From Halomonas huangheensis (GTDB taxonomy: Bacteria > Pseudomonadota > Gammaproteobacteria > Pseudomonadales > Halomonadaceae), in assembly GCF_001431725.1 (NCBI RefSeq), contig NZ_CP013106.1:3410001-3474000 (forward strand): DNA of 64,000 nt, written 5' to 3'. Below are positions 1-9,447 of this stretch, piece after piece; within the stretch, counting starts at the first letter, position 1, and every line of letters begins with the position of its first letter. The position numbers and the translations under genes are program-made. The notes under the pieces are model-generated. The model had not been told where the DNA came from. It ran no database searches and was given only the letters and a program-made list of their open reading frames with translations.

Positions 1-423
1 ACGTGCAACTGACTCATGAAGCTCAAATAACGCATGCCCTTGAGCTAGCTTGGTCAGCACTGCCTTCACCCGATCATGTTCTGGCTCAAAGATTATGTTG
101 CCTTCGATCACAGTTATCGAGGATTCAAGTTTTGATCGGAGCGCATGTTTTCTGCGAAGAATCTTTGCGACTTTCTCGCGGCCAACTCTATCTGGATCTG
201 TCGTGCCAGCCAAAACGCATGAAATTAGGCACGCCAAATACTCTTCGTCTTTGGAAAAGCTACTATTGCACTCTACGCAAGCGGGCACCACCGGCAAATT
301 TTCTGGAAAAGGCTGATCAAGGAAAACGCGCGATGGGCAGTGATCCCTCGTTCCAGTTTCGCCGCCACAAAAGGCGCAGTATTTCAGTGTTCGCAGGTCT
401 CCGAAGTTTGATATCTGATCCAT
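1..423 (-). CDS. HNH-like zinc-finger protein, partial (runs off window)
   Basis: Reading the minus strand from the ATG at 423 gives 141 codons without a stop up to the window edge, so the C-terminus is missing. Near the N-terminus is a Cys-x2-Cys pair (CAFCGG, residues 16-21), then a DHCPSRVF segment and a second Cys-x2-Cys (ACVECN, about residues 48-53) followed by FSKDEEY. This paired-cysteine layout with Asp-His between is typical of HNH-type nuclease or zinc-binding domains found in mobile elements. An AAGG ribosome site sits about 6 nt before the ATG. It lies downstream of the integrase on the same strand, and base composition here is more AT-rich than the main chromosome. The function (nuclease, defence or cargo) cannot be decided from the fragment. 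Confidence 0.6.
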   Translation of the reverse strand, partial: MDQISNFGDLRTLKYCAFCGGETGTRDHCPSRVFLDQPFPENLPVVPACVECNSSFSKDEEYLACLISCVLAGTTDPDRVGREKVAKILRRKHALRSKLESSITVIEGNIIFEPEHDRVKAVLTKLAQGHALFELHESVAR

Positions 424-444
424 GCTGACCTTGCCTAACAGGTA

Positions 445-639
445 TTAGATAGCCTGCTCATTTATTGACTTGAACGAGCGGGCGCGTTCAACATTCTTAT
501 GCCTCCACATCAAACCATTGTTTTTTCGATATTTTTCCACTGACGTGGCTATATAATACCAATACACGCACCTGCTGCCTTTGCTGCCACGTCCGCTAAG
601 GGTCGGAATCCGCCTGATCGTTCTACCTAGTTTTCTCAA
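445..639 (-). CDS. small basic hypothetical protein (doubtful)
   Basis: A 64-codon frame lies between the integrase stop (652) and the HNH-like gene (423) on the same strand. It would start with TTG and has no clear ribosome site. The product is basic and tyrosine-rich (YWYY near the middle), with no recognised domain. Its only support is its place in a same-strand run of island genes. It may be a remnant or not a gene at all. Confidence 0.25.
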   Translation of the reverse strand: MRKLGRTIRRIPTLSGRGSKGSRCVYWYYIATSVEKYRKNNGLMWRHKNVERARSFKSINEQAI

Positions 640-651
640 GCTATTAATGTA

Positions 652-1713
652 TTAGATCTCCCTTAGTCTATCCAGCTTCTCCACCAAGTCCTCTGCCCTC
701 AAATGTGTATATCGCCTCAGCATCTGCATGGACTTGTGACCACTGATTGCCGCTACCTCTTGGTCAGATAGCCCTGCTTCTACTAATCGGCTGACTGCCT
801 CATGTCTTAAGTCGTGGAAGCGAAAGTCATCGAGTCCGGCCTTCTTCTTCGCTTGGTTCCAGAGCTTGGTGTAGGCGTAGGGGCCACGCTTTCCATCCCT
901 GCCGGGCTCACCGAAGAACACCAGGTCGCAGTCGAGCGGTCGCACCGGATTGTTCAGCGCCTGCTTGAAAACCTCGGTGGCGGCCTGAGTCAGCGGTACC
1001 AGGCGGGCTTCGTTGTTCTTGGTGTCGGTGAGTCGCACCACGCGGCGTTTCACGTCGACCTGGGAGCGAGTGAGGGTCAGGATCTCTGAGGAGCGCATGC
1101 CCGTCTCCAGGGCGATTCTGGCGATCCAGGCCAACATGGGATTGCTGTGCTGCCGTAGCACGGCGAACAGGCGCTTCTCCTCGTCGGCGCTCAGGCGCCG
1201 GTCGCGCCCTTCTCCAGGGCTGGGTTTGCGGATGTTCTGAACGGGATTGTAAGTCAAACCGAGGCCCCATTCCTGGATGGCCACAGTATAGAGATGGCCA
1301 AGCAAGGCGAGCTCCAGGCGCACGGTATTGGCGCTGATCGGCTGGCCACGATGACCAATGCTGTTCAGGCGGGTGTCACGGAAATTGGCGATCAACTCCG
1401 GCGTCAGGGCCGCGAGGGAGTACTTGCCCAGGTGCTCGGTCAGCATGCTGGCCTTGTGGCGCTCGCTCTTTTGGGTGCTGGGCTTCTTGGTGGGTGTGAC
1501 GTCGGCCAGGTAGCGCTTGAGCGCGGCTTCGAGCGTCATGCGCTCCGAAGCGCTGCGCTGGATATAGACACCACGCACCATTTCGTCTTCGGTGCGGCGT
1601 GCCCAGTCTTGGGCGTCTCGTTTGGTGCGGAAGGTCTTGGCGGTGGTGGGCCAGCCGGTCTTGCGGATAACGGCTTTCCAGCTACCGGCAGGGGTCTTGA
1701 CGATGGTGGCCAT
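652..1713 (-). CDS. tyrosine recombinase / integrase of a genomic island
   Basis: A 353-residue site-specific recombinase. The N-terminal about 55 residues resemble the AP2-like arm-binding domain, followed by a SAM-like core-binding domain (about 60-160) and the catalytic domain. Visible catalytic elements are the first Arg in TGMRSSEIL (about residue 206), HDLRHEAVSRL (the H-x-x-R box), GHKSMQMLRRYTH (His/Trp position plus the Tyr nucleophile) and a beta-strand Lys in LTDTKNNEAR. Length is normal for prophage or island integrases. The start codon lies 97 bp from the 3' end of a tRNA gene, the usual place for an integrase relative to its attachment site. The element therefore extends leftward beyond the window. 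Function is confident; the identity of the island is not visible. Confidence 0.93.
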   Translation of the reverse strand: MATIVKTPAGSWKAVIRKTGWPTTAKTFRTKRDAQDWARRTEDEMVRGVYIQRSASERMTLEAALKRYLADVTPTKKPSTQKSERHKASMLTEHLGKYSLAALTPELIANFRDTRLNSIGHRGQPISANTVRLELALLGHLYTVAIQEWGLGLTYNPVQNIRKPSPGEGRDRRLSADEEKRLFAVLRQHSNPMLAWIARIALETGMRSSEILTLTRSQVDVKRRVVRLTDTKNNEARLVPLTQAATEVFKQALNNPVRPLDCDLVFFGEPGRDGKRGPYAYTKLWNQAKKKAGLDDFRFHDLRHEAVSRLVEAGLSDQEVAAISGHKSMQMLRRYTHLRAEDLVEKLDRLREI

Positions 1714-1810
1714 GAAAGTCTCCAGGGGGCTGAAGGATCGGCACTGTACCGAAACTGTACCCTTGGACTATGGGACTCACCAGAGAGAATTCGTAAGATA
1801 CTGATTTTAA

Positions 1811-1887
<77 letters not shown>

Positions 1888-2043
1888 GTCTTGCGAGGAA
1901 GGTGGCGATAGTTGCCAGGCTGTTGATCAGCCCAGCAAATCTACGCGGGCAGTATCATACCCAAAGCTGCCTGGCGCTTCCAGTGCGCAAGGCCATGATC
2001 CGACAACTTTTCTCGCGCCAGCAGGCTCTGTCTTTTGCCCACA

Positions 2044-3087
2044 TCAGGTTCGGGCGAGGCCGAGGATGGTGTACAGCGCTTCGCAGGAGTGGCGCTCGTC
2101 TCGCTCGTCGACGCTGCCGAGCTGGTGGTTGCGGTCGTTGTCATAGGCGACGAACAGTCGCTCTCGGTCGAGCACTGCGAGGCCTTCTGCCTTGTGTTCG
2201 AACTCCAGCGGGGTGCCATCTTCCAGCGTGACTAGCGTCGGTTCCTTGCCGTCGTGGAAGTCTTCCAGCGACATCACCCACAGGTAGCCACCAATCAACT
2301 CTTCGCCGTCGATCTCGGTCTCGAAGCTGGTCAGTAGATACATCTGACCGTGATACGGGTCGTACTCGAGGCTCGACAAGGCACACTCGTAACGCACGCC
2401 TTCATGTTCGCTGGGATCGAAGCTGTACACGTCGTGCAGTTCGTCGATGAATTCCAGGTTGTGGTCATCATTGATGATGAAGTGGGCACCGATGACGCGG
2501 CGCTGATAGGTGAAGTCGTCGTGTGCGTTACCCTGCTCGCGAATGCCGAACAGCAACAGTCCATCGCCCTTGTCGCTGGGGATCGCGGCGAGGCCTTCGA
2601 TCTTGTAGTAGGGCTCGCCGACGGCGGCGGTCATCTTGCGGCGCAGCTCCAGCGATCCTTCCACACCATCACGCGGGTCGGGATCCACCACCTGGACTTT
2701 CTGCGGCTCGCCAACCGGCCAGATCAACAGATGGTTATAGTCGTTCAGGTCATGCGTATGGTCGTCGATACGGTCGAAACCGGTGGTGGCGATCATGTAG
2801 CGGCCGTTGGTGGTCAGTGCGAAGTCCTCGTACTTGACCGCCTGCTTGATGCGCTCCTGAGTCAGGTATTCCAGCCTGGTGTCGTCCGGCCCACTGCTGT
2901 CGAGCGGTAGCTTGAACACCGCAGACCGCCCGTCTCCGGGAATCGGCTTGTCACTGGCCAGCATCAGGCTCTTTCCGTCGTACGCCACTGCCGACACTTC
3001 GACGTTGACGAGCTTGCCGTCACTGTCCTTCAGCCCGGCGGGAAAGCAGTGAATCGTGCCCTGTTGCAGTATGCGCACATTGGTCAT
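2044..3087 (-). CDS. beta-propeller-like hypothetical protein (DUF3616/phytase-esterase-like)
   Basis: A 347-residue protein without signal peptide, so probably cytosolic. The ATG at 3087 is preferred to the one at 3099 because GGAG lies at the right distance upstream of it. Short repeated beta-strand patterns (VSAVAYDGKSLMLASDK, YEDFALTTNGRYMIATTG, YYKIEGLAAIP with LLLFGIR, LSSLEYDPYHGQMYLLTS, EHKAEGLAVLDRERLFVAYD) suggest blades of a propeller, and the two EGLA motifs recall DUF3616 or the esterase-like phytase family. It is rich in acidic residues, as expected in a salt-adapted organism. It is a single gene between the tRNA and the IutA-like receptor. Substrate and role are unknown. Confidence 0.65.
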   Translation of the reverse strand: MTNVRILQQGTIHCFPAGLKDSDGKLVNVEVSAVAYDGKSLMLASDKPIPGDGRSAVFKLPLDSSGPDDTRLEYLTQERIKQAVKYEDFALTTNGRYMIATTGFDRIDDHTHDLNDYNHLLIWPVGEPQKVQVVDPDPRDGVEGSLELRRKMTAAVGEPYYKIEGLAAIPSDKGDGLLLFGIREQGNAHDDFTYQRRVIGAHFIINDDHNLEFIDELHDVYSFDPSEHEGVRYECALSSLEYDPYHGQMYLLTSFETEIDGEELIGGYLWVMSLEDFHDGKEPTLVTLEDGTPLEFEHKAEGLAVLDRERLFVAYDNDRNHQLGSVDERDERHSCEALYTILGLART

Positions 3088-3368
3088 GAGCTTCTCCATC
3101 TGATGAACGACAGGTACTCAGACCCAAGTATCCGGGAGAAGTTTGCAGTTTTAAACACCAGGGGATTCCAGGCATATTGCCGCCTGCCCTTGCTCCCATG
3201 GGATCGTTGCCAGGGAATGTCATCCGCGACCCTAAATGCTAAAACTTCTCATTATATTCTCAATTCGGTATATTCCCCGCCAGCATCCCTTCCCGTACTC
3301 GAGATGCATGAGTGCCCCAGGCACCCTCGATAACAACACAATTTATCCCTGATCCTTCAAGGCAAACC

Positions 3369-5603
3369 ATGAACACATCCCGGATGACTCCTCTGGTACT
3401 GGTGGCTGCCACCACCGTGCCCGGCCTGGCTTTTGCCCAGTCCTCTACCGTTGTCAGCAGCCCCGATGCCGCCAGCTCTCAAGCCGTCGGTGCTGAAGCC
3501 GTCAGTTCTCAAGCCACGAGCTCCAGCAACACCACCGCTGTCGGTGCGACGTCTGCCGCTGCCTCGGAAACTCTGACCCAGGACACCATGGTGGTGGTCG
3601 GTTCGCGCACTCCACGCGCAATCAGTGAAATCCCCGGCGCGGTCTGGGTGATCGATCGCGAGCAGCTGGATACCCAGATGCAGACTGGTGCGGATCTGAA
3701 GACGGCCCTTGGCCGCCTGGTACCGAGCCTCGATCTCGCTCCTGAAGGTCGCACCAACTACGGCCAGAATATGCGTGGCCGTACCGCGCAGGTGTTGATC
3801 GACGGCGTGTCCATGAACAGTTCGCGTGGGCTTTCGCGTCAGTTCGATTCCATCGATCCGTTCAATATCGAGCGCATCGAGGTGCTGTCCGGTGCCACCA
3901 GTCTGTATGGCGGCGGGGCCACTGGTGGCCTGATCAATATCATCACTCGCAAGGGCGATGGCGCGGAGCGTCACTTCTCCACCGAGGCGGGTGTCACCAC
4001 TGGCTTCAACAACTCCAATGATGCCCAGTACCGTCTTGCGCAGTCGGTCAGCGGCGGCAGCGAGCAGGTCAATGGACGCCTGGCGGTCGCCTATCAGGAC
4101 AACGGCCGTTTCTATGATGGCCAGGGCGAGGAGATATTCCCGGATATCTCGCAGACCGACCTCCAGGACAACCGCACCATCGACATCATGGGCAGCCTCA
4201 ATGTCCAGTTGGCCGAAGACCAAACGCTGACGCTGGGCGCACAGCTGTATCGTTCGGGCTTTGAGGGCGAGCGTGATGTCTACTTCCCCAACCTCGACGC
4301 TACCGTGCCAGACCTGAACGATGCCGAGATCCGCGATGGCTATCGCTCCGACCAGGTGCCGGAAACCAACCGACGCATGGTCAACCTGCAGTATCACCAT
4401 GCGGATCTGCTCGGTCAGAACTTCTATCTGCAGGCCTATTACCGCCAGGAAGAAGCCAGCTTCCACTCCTTCCCCTATGCGGCGGCAGGTGGTTACCAGT
4501 TCTTCGCCTCAAAGCAGGACACCAATCTCGGTGGCCTCAAGACGCTGTTCGAAGCGGAACTGGGTGACAGTGTGACGTTGAACTACGGCCTGGATATGGA
4601 TCGTGAATCTTTCGATGCCGACCAGACCGGCTTTGATATGGCGGCCAGCAATTCCAGTGGCGGCCTGGTGCAGGAAAAGACCAGTGTCGACCCGCGCTAC
4701 CCGAGTTATCAGGTCGATACCTATGCCGCCTTTGTGCAGAGCGAGTGGAATGTCACCAATGCGCTGACCCTGACCGGCGGCGTGCGCCAGCAACATACCG
4801 ATGTTGAAGTCGAGGACTTCAAGACTGTGCCGGGTGGCGAGAACGACTACAACGCCACACTGCTCAATGCCGGCGCGCTCTATGACTGGGGCAATGGCAA
4901 CCAGAATTGGTTGCAGTTCAGCCAGGGCTTCGAACTGCCCGATCCTGCCAAGTATTACGGCAAGAGCCCGGATGTCAGTGTCGACGAGAACCCGTTGGAT
5001 GCGATCAAGACCAACCAGGTCGAGCTGGGCTGGCGATTCAACAACGCCGACTGGATGACCCAGGCGGCGCTGTATTACGCCTGGTCGGACAAGGTGATCG
5101 AGAACGCCGAAGACCTGAGTGTCAGCCTGGTTGATGAGAAGACGCGCGATTACGGCCTGGAAGCGGCTGTGACCCGTTACTTCGACCATGGCATCGAGGT
5201 CGGCGGCACGCTCAACCTGGTACGCTCGGAGCAGGAGATCGATGGGGACTGGGAGAAGCGTGATGCCCGCTATGCGTCGCTGTCCTCTGCCACGGCCTTC
5301 GTCGGCTGGAAGGACTTCGAGAATGGCCGCAACGCTCGCCTGCAGCTCAACCATGCCCATAACCTCGAGGACGACGAGCAGCATCAGATCGATGGCTACA
5401 CCACCTTCGATATGGCAGTGAGTCAGGACTTCGAGATCGGCACCCTGAGTCTGGGCATCGCCAACCTGCTCGACGAAGAGTACTCCACCGTCTGGGGCCA
5501 GCGCGCGGCGATGTTCTATGCGCCCTACTACGGTCCCGAGTATCTGTATGACTTCCAAGGTCGAGGCCGGACTTATACATTGACCTGGGCGATGGATTTC
5601 TAG
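3369..5603 (+). CDS. TonB-dependent receptor, IutA-like (hydroxamate/carboxylate siderophore)
   Basis: A 744-residue outer-membrane receptor. The ATG at 3369 is chosen because it starts a signal peptide ending at AFAQ. After a Ser/Ala-rich linker with short repeats comes the TonB box region (DTMVVVGSR), the plug (GRTNYGQNMRGR, LIDGVSMNSSRG, DSIDPFNIERIEVLSGATSLYGGGATGGLINIITRKG) and a C-terminal barrel ending in aromatic F. The plug is very like that of E. coli IutA, the aerobactin receptor, including RTNYG, SRQ-DSIDPFNI and ATSLYGGG-TGGLINI. No aerobactin synthesis genes (iucABCD) sit beside it, so it may take a foreign siderophore or the citrate-based one encoded downstream. It is followed by a hairpin and by the Fur-controlled MFS gene, which seems to be a separate transcript. 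Confidence 0.9.
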   Translation: MNTSRMTPLVLVAATTVPGLAFAQSSTVVSSPDAASSQAVGAEAVSSQATSSSNTTAVGATSAAASETLTQDTMVVVGSRTPRAISEIPGAVWVIDREQLDTQMQTGADLKTALGRLVPSLDLAPEGRTNYGQNMRGRTAQVLIDGVSMNSSRGLSRQFDSIDPFNIERIEVLSGATSLYGGGATGGLINIITRKGDGAERHFSTEAGVTTGFNNSNDAQYRLAQSVSGGSEQVNGRLAVAYQDNGRFYDGQGEEIFPDISQTDLQDNRTIDIMGSLNVQLAEDQTLTLGAQLYRSGFEGERDVYFPNLDATVPDLNDAEIRDGYRSDQVPETNRRMVNLQYHHADLLGQNFYLQAYYRQEEASFHSFPYAAAGGYQFFASKQDTNLGGLKTLFEAELGDSVTLNYGLDMDRESFDADQTGFDMAASNSSGGLVQEKTSVDPRYPSYQVDTYAAFVQSEWNVTNALTLTGGVRQQHTDVEVEDFKTVPGGENDYNATLLNAGALYDWGNGNQNWLQFSQGFELPDPAKYYGKSPDVSVDENPLDAIKTNQVELGWRFNNADWMTQAALYYAWSDKVIENAEDLSVSLVDEKTRDYGLEAAVTRYFDHGIEVGGTLNLVRSEQEIDGDWEKRDARYASLSSATAFVGWKDFENGRNARLQLNHAHNLEDDEQHQIDGYTTFDMAVSQDFEIGTLSLGIANLLDEEYSTVWGQRAAMFYAPYYGPEYLYDFQGRGRTYTLTWAMDF

Positions 5604-5693
5604 GTCTTGTACGAAAAGAGCCTGCGCTTGAATACGCTCGGCGATTTCTTCAGTGCTTCCGGGATTGCCTGAACTACCTCGCCTGCTCATCAA

Positions 5694-5724
5694 ACACCGG
5701 CTGCCGCGCTGCGGCAGTCGGTGT
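5694..5724 (+). terminator. hairpin downstream of IutA-like gene
   Basis: A 14-bp stem (acaccggctgccgc against gcggcagtcggtgt, one G-U pair) with a 3-nt loop lies about 90 bp after the receptor stop. No T-run follows, so termination is plausible but not certain. Confidence 0.45.
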
Positions 5725-5753
5725 GAACCCTGCACTTGCGACTTCACTCAATT

Positions 5754-5772
5754 GATAATGCTTTGCATTATC
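5754..5772. promoter_or_regulatory. Fur box upstream of the siderophore export/import operon
   Basis: GATAATGCTTTGCATTATC is a perfect inverted repeat of the Fur half-site (GATAAT/ATTATC) around a 7-bp centre and matches both ends of the classical 19-bp Fur box. It lies about 100 bp before the MFS start at 5872, which implies iron repression of the whole 5.9-11.1 kb transcript. Confidence 0.8.
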
Positions 5773-5871
5773 TTTTGCTCTATGCGATGCTTTCGCGCCT
5801 GATTGATCTTCCACGGGTGTCGATCTGCCGCTCGTATCGCCCTTTCATTTGTCCGAGTTTCTGCAACGCTC

Positions 5872-7308
5872 ATGCCGATAGAATCGCAGCACGGCAGTAA
5901 GGTCCTGATCAGCGTTCTGCTGGGTACCTTCACCGTGAGCCTCAACAACAGTGCCTTGAATCTGGCCATCGCTGAACTGATGAATGTCTTCGATGCCAGT
6001 GCCATTCAGGTCAGTTGGGTGGTGACGCTGTTTCTGATCAGCATGGGCATGACCATGCCGCTGACCGGCTATCTCGCCGACCGCTTCAGTCGTCGGCGCA
6101 TCTATCTACTCGGCCTGTGGCTGTTTCTCTCTGGCTCGTTATTGGGTGCCATGGCTCAGCAACTCACTGGAGTGCTGCTCGCCAGAGGCATTCAGGGCAT
6201 TGCCGCGGGGCTGATGATTCCGCTGTCGCTATCGCTGATCTTCGCCAGCTATCCCTCCGAGCAACGCGGCAGGATCAGCGGCATCTGGGGTTTTGCGGTG
6301 ATGATTGCGCCAGCCATCGGCCCCAGTGTCGGCGGGCTGCTGCTCGAAGTCAGCCATTGGCGCATGCTGTTCGTGATGAACCTGCCCTTCGCGCTCGCCG
6401 CACTGATCTGTGGTCACCTCTACCTCCAGCCCGGCGGCGCCAATCGTCAGCGGCACTTCGATCTACCGGGCTTTGTGCTGGTCACATTGGGGATGGGAGC
6501 GGTGCTGTTCAGCCTCGGCACCACCTCGTCGTTGGACGACCTGCGCAGTCTCGATCATGCCGTTCCGCTGCTGCTGGGAATCGGACTATTGATTGCCTTT
6601 GTCAGTGTCGAGCGCCGCGTCGAGCAGCCGCTGCTTGATCTGTCGTTGTTCGCCGTTTCCGGCTATCGCACCAGTGTGATCATCGCCTGTGTGCAGGCTG
6701 TGGTGACCTTTGGCTGCATTCTGCTGATACCGCTGTGGATGCAGCATGCACTCGGCTTCAGCGCCTTGACCACCGGGATGATCTTCCTGCCCACCGCGAT
6801 TGCCGCGGCCTGCTGTTCTCCACTGGCAGGCAGCATGATCGATCGTAAACCGCCACGCTGGGTGGTAGCCGCTGGCCTGGTGGTCACAGCGGGCAGCCTG
6901 TTCGGCATGGGCCTGCAGAGCCAGTTGGCACCGCTGTGGGTGGTGGCCATCCTGATGGGCTTGCGCGGTATCGGTCAGGGATTCGCCTATCTGCCATCGA
7001 CCACGGTGGGCCTCAATGCCCTGCCGGATGGCAGCATCGCCCAGGGCTCGGCGATGAATAATATTGCGCGGCGGCTGGTGTCGTCGCTGGGCGTGGTCGC
7101 GTTGTCACTGTTCTACGATTTTCGGGTCAGCCAGGCACTCGCAGGCGGCGCTTCCATGCCACAGGCCAGCTCACTGGCATCCAGTGAGGCGTTCATCGCG
7201 CTGGCGCTGCTGACCTGCTGCATGATTCCATTGGCATTGACGCTGCGCCGTGAGTCTCCAAAGGAGGCCGCCGCGCCATCAACTGCTCCCTGCCGGACCC
7301 GTTCATGA
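5872..7308 (+). CDS. MFS (DHA2/EmrB-type) exporter, probable siderophore efflux pump
   Basis: A 478-residue integral membrane protein with about 14 hydrophobic helices, characteristic of the drug:H+ antiporter-2 family. MFS signatures visible are LADRFSRRRIYLLGLWLF after helix 2 and the helix-4/5 region with RGIQGIAAGLMIPLSLSLI and WRMLFVMNLPFAL. The ATG at 5872 begins a hydrophilic leader before helix 1; the frame is open 23 codons further upstream but that stretch reads like non-coding DNA. It is the first gene after a strong Fur box and overlaps the binding-protein gene by 4 nt. MFS pumps of this type sit in achromobactin (yhcA) and staphyloferrin B (sbnD) loci and secrete the siderophore. 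That role here is inferred from context. Confidence 0.85.
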   Translation: MPIESQHGSKVLISVLLGTFTVSLNNSALNLAIAELMNVFDASAIQVSWVVTLFLISMGMTMPLTGYLADRFSRRRIYLLGLWLFLSGSLLGAMAQQLTGVLLARGIQGIAAGLMIPLSLSLIFASYPSEQRGRISGIWGFAVMIAPAIGPSVGGLLLEVSHWRMLFVMNLPFALAALICGHLYLQPGGANRQRHFDLPGFVLVTLGMGAVLFSLGTTSSLDDLRSLDHAVPLLLGIGLLIAFVSVERRVEQPLLDLSLFAVSGYRTSVIIACVQAVVTFGCILLIPLWMQHALGFSALTTGMIFLPTAIAAACCSPLAGSMIDRKPPRWVVAAGLVVTAGSLFGMGLQSQLAPLWVVAILMGLRGIGQGFAYLPSTTVGLNALPDGSIAQGSAMNNIARRLVSSLGVVALSLFYDFRVSQALAGGASMPQASSLASSEAFIALALLTCCMIPLALTLRRESPKEAAAPSTAPCRTRS

Positions 7309-8441
7309 TCCAGATACCGCGACTGGCGTGTCGCCCGCTGTTGCTCACCTTACTGGCGCTCATCTTGCTGGTACTCATCTTGCCGGCATCAGGCCAGACC
7401 AGCACCGCCACCCCAACCAGTGATCGATCCAGTACCAGCGACCAGCGCACCATTACCAACGCTTTTGGCGAGACTGCGATTGATGGCACGCCACAGCGTA
7501 TCGTCACGCTCTATCAGGGAGCCACCGATACCGCTGTGGCGCTGGGTATCACCCCGGTTGGTGTGGTGGATTCATGGCTCGAGAAGCCCATGTATCGTTA
7601 CCTGCGCGACGCGCTGCAGGACGTTAATCATGTTGGTCTCGAGACCCAGCCCAACCTGGAGCAGATCGCCTGGCTCAAACCGGATCTGATCATCGCCACT
7701 CACTTTCGCCATGAGCGGGTTCGTCCGCTGTTGGAACGCATCGCGCCAACCGTGGCCCAGCGCCAGGTGTTCGACTTCAAGGACACGCTGTTGATGATGG
7801 GCGAGGCGACCGGTCGGGAGGAACGCGCCCATCAACTGCTGACCGACTGGCAGGCACGCATCGCCGACTTCCGCAGCAGGATCGCCGACCAACTAGGCGA
7901 TGATTGGCCACAGAAAGCCGCCGTGGTGCGCTTCAAGAGTGACCACGTGCGCATCTACAGCACCGGTTTCGCGGGCTCGATTCTCGATGAGATTGGCTTT
8001 ACGCAACCGGAATCGATCCAGGATGAAGGCTGGGGCATGAAGCTCTCCAGCGAGGAGAACATCCCGGTGCTGAATGCCGATGTGCTGTTCCTGCTGCTCG
8101 ACCCGAATGATCCAGCGATCATGGAGAACTATCGCCACTGGTCATCGCATCCATTGTGGCAACAGCTCGATGCAGTGCAGGCCGGTCGCGTCTACGAGGT
8201 CAACGCCGTCAACTGGATCATGGGTGGCGGTATCCTCGCCGCCAACAATATGCTCGACGATCTCTATGCTCACTACCATTTACAAGAACCTGATCTTCAC
8301 GGGTCCGGTCTTCAAGAACCCGATATTCAAGAGCAGGGTCTTAAAGAACAGGGTCTCCAGCAGACTGGCCTTGAAGTGAGTGCCCGGCAGATGCCGCTAC
8401 GCGGTGCGGCAGAAGGTGGAGAAGTGGAAAGCAATGACTAA
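7305..8441 (+). CDS. cbrA: iron-siderophore periplasmic binding protein, CbrA-like
   Basis: A 378-residue class III (BtuF/FecB-type) solute-binding protein. It has an N-terminal signal peptide (hydrophobic core LLLTLLALILLVLIL, cleavage near ASG). The mature part begins with ITNAFGETAIDGTPQRIV, followed by the usual ALGITPVGVVD, NLEQIAWLKPDLII and ERIAPTV motifs. The start overlaps the MFS stop (ATGA). The last about 35 residues form an unusual hydrophilic tail of pentapeptide repeats (DLHGS-GLQEP-DIQEQ-GLKEQ-GLQQT) absent from ordinary family members. It is similar to the binding protein at 50449. Together with the two permeases that follow it resembles CbrABC of the achromobactin uptake system; the substrate is inferred from the neighbouring synthesis genes. 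Confidence 0.85.
   Translation: MIQIPRLACRPLLLTLLALILLVLILPASGQTSTATPTSDRSSTSDQRTITNAFGETAIDGTPQRIVTLYQGATDTAVALGITPVGVVDSWLEKPMYRYLRDALQDVNHVGLETQPNLEQIAWLKPDLIIATHFRHERVRPLLERIAPTVAQRQVFDFKDTLLMMGEATGREERAHQLLTDWQARIADFRSRIADQLGDDWPQKAAVVRFKSDHVRIYSTGFAGSILDEIGFTQPESIQDEGWGMKLSSEENIPVLNADVLFLLLDPNDPAIMENYRHWSSHPLWQQLDAVQAGRVYEVNAVNWIMGGGILAANNMLDDLYAHYHLQEPDLHGSGLQEPDIQEQGLKEQGLQQTGLEVSARQMPLRGAAEGGEVESND
8277..8366 (+). repeat. 15-bp coding repeat, six degenerate units
   Basis: Six consecutive 15-bp units (for example ggtcttcaagaaccc, gatattcaagagcag, ggtcttaaagaacag) encode pentapeptides at the C-terminus of the binding protein. Units differ mostly at wobble positions. Confidence 0.7.
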
Positions 8442-9447
8442 CGGACTAAACCACCGCTCATGGAAGATCCTCGGGCTACTGCTGGGCGCGCTGCTGACGC
8501 TGAGTGCTTTCATTGCCAGCGTGGCACTGGGCACCACGCCAATACCGTTTTCGACGCTTGGCACAGCGCTGTGGCATTACGACCCGACGTCGGTTGATCA
8601 CATCATCCTGCTCTCCGAGCGTCTGCCGCGTGCGGTGGTGGCCAGCCTGGTGGGCGCCAGCCTCGCCATTGCCGGGGCGCTGATGCAGACCATGACCCGC
8701 AACCCGCTGGCCTCGCCCGGCATTCTGGGCATCAACGCCGGGGCGATGTTTCTGGTCGTGGTCTCGGTGTCGATCCTGCATCTGCGCTCCCCCGCCGAGT
8801 ATGTGTGGGCGGCGCTCGCCGGTGCCTGCCTGGCGGCGTTGCTGGTGTTCCTGCTCAGCCGTGGGCGCCATGGTGAGCTGTCGCCGTTGCGCGTGGTGTT
8901 GGCGGGTGTCGCGGTAACCGCGCTGTTCGTGTCCTTCAGTCAGGGGCTGTTGATTGCCGACCAACAGGGCTTCGAGAGCGTACTCTACTGGCTGGCCGGT
9001 TCGGTGGCGGGCCGTGATCTCGCCTCCCTCGAGCCGTTACTGCCACTGTTTGCCATTGCGCTGGTGCTGTGTGCTTGCCTGGTGCGCCACGCCAATGCAC
9101 TGATGCTCGGCGATGAGATGGTGACCGGGCTCGGTATCAATGTCGGCACCATCAAGTTACTGCTCGGCGCGGTGGTCATCCTGCTCGCCGGCAGCTCGGT
9201 GGCCATCGCCGGTATGATCGGCTTCGTCGGCCTGATCGTGCCGCATATGGCCCGCGGCATCTTCGGGCTCGACCATCGCTGGATGCTGCCCGGCTGCGCC
9301 CTGCTCGGCGCCAGTCTGCTGCTGCTTGCTGATCTGACGGGGCGCTTCCTGATGCCGCCCCAGGAAGTCCCGGTAGGCATCATGACGGCGCTACTCGGCA
9401 CGCCGCTGTTCATCCACCTCGCTCGACGGGGGGCCAGCGGATCATGA
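8434..9447 (+). CDS. cbrB: FecCD-family iron-siderophore permease, CbrB-like
   Basis: A 337-residue inner-membrane permease with about ten transmembrane helices. The ATG at 8434 (MTNGLNHR) overlaps the end of the binding-protein gene and has a purine-rich ribosome site (GGAGAAGTGGAAAG). Family marks are LPRAVVASLVGASLAIAGALMQTMTRNPLASPGILGINAGA and the coupling-helix stretch GFVGLIVPHMAR that contacts the ATPase. It overlaps the next permease by 4 nt (ATGA). It pairs with that permease as a heterodimeric channel. The local operon has no ATPase; the nearest iron-type ATPase is at 21909. Confidence 0.92.
   Translation: MTNGLNHRSWKILGLLLGALLTLSAFIASVALGTTPIPFSTLGTALWHYDPTSVDHIILLSERLPRAVVASLVGASLAIAGALMQTMTRNPLASPGILGINAGAMFLVVVSVSILHLRSPAEYVWAALAGACLAALLVFLLSRGRHGELSPLRVVLAGVAVTALFVSFSQGLLIADQQGFESVLYWLAGSVAGRDLASLEPLLPLFAIALVLCACLVRHANALMLGDEMVTGLGINVGTIKLLLGAVVILLAGSSVAIAGMIGFVGLIVPHMARGIFGLDHRWMLPGCALLGASLLLLADLTGRFLMPPQEVPVGIMTALLGTPLFIHLARRGASGS

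Noticed and set aside
3245..3262. Possible Fur box before the IutA-like gene (cttctcattatattctca)
   Set aside because: It contains two GAGAA-like units but matches only about 7 of 19 classical positions in any alignment; too weak to list.
3357..4466. Long minus-strand open frame antisense to the IutA-like receptor
   Set aside because: High GC at wobble positions keeps antisense frames open; the product has no domain and the plus-strand protein is clear.
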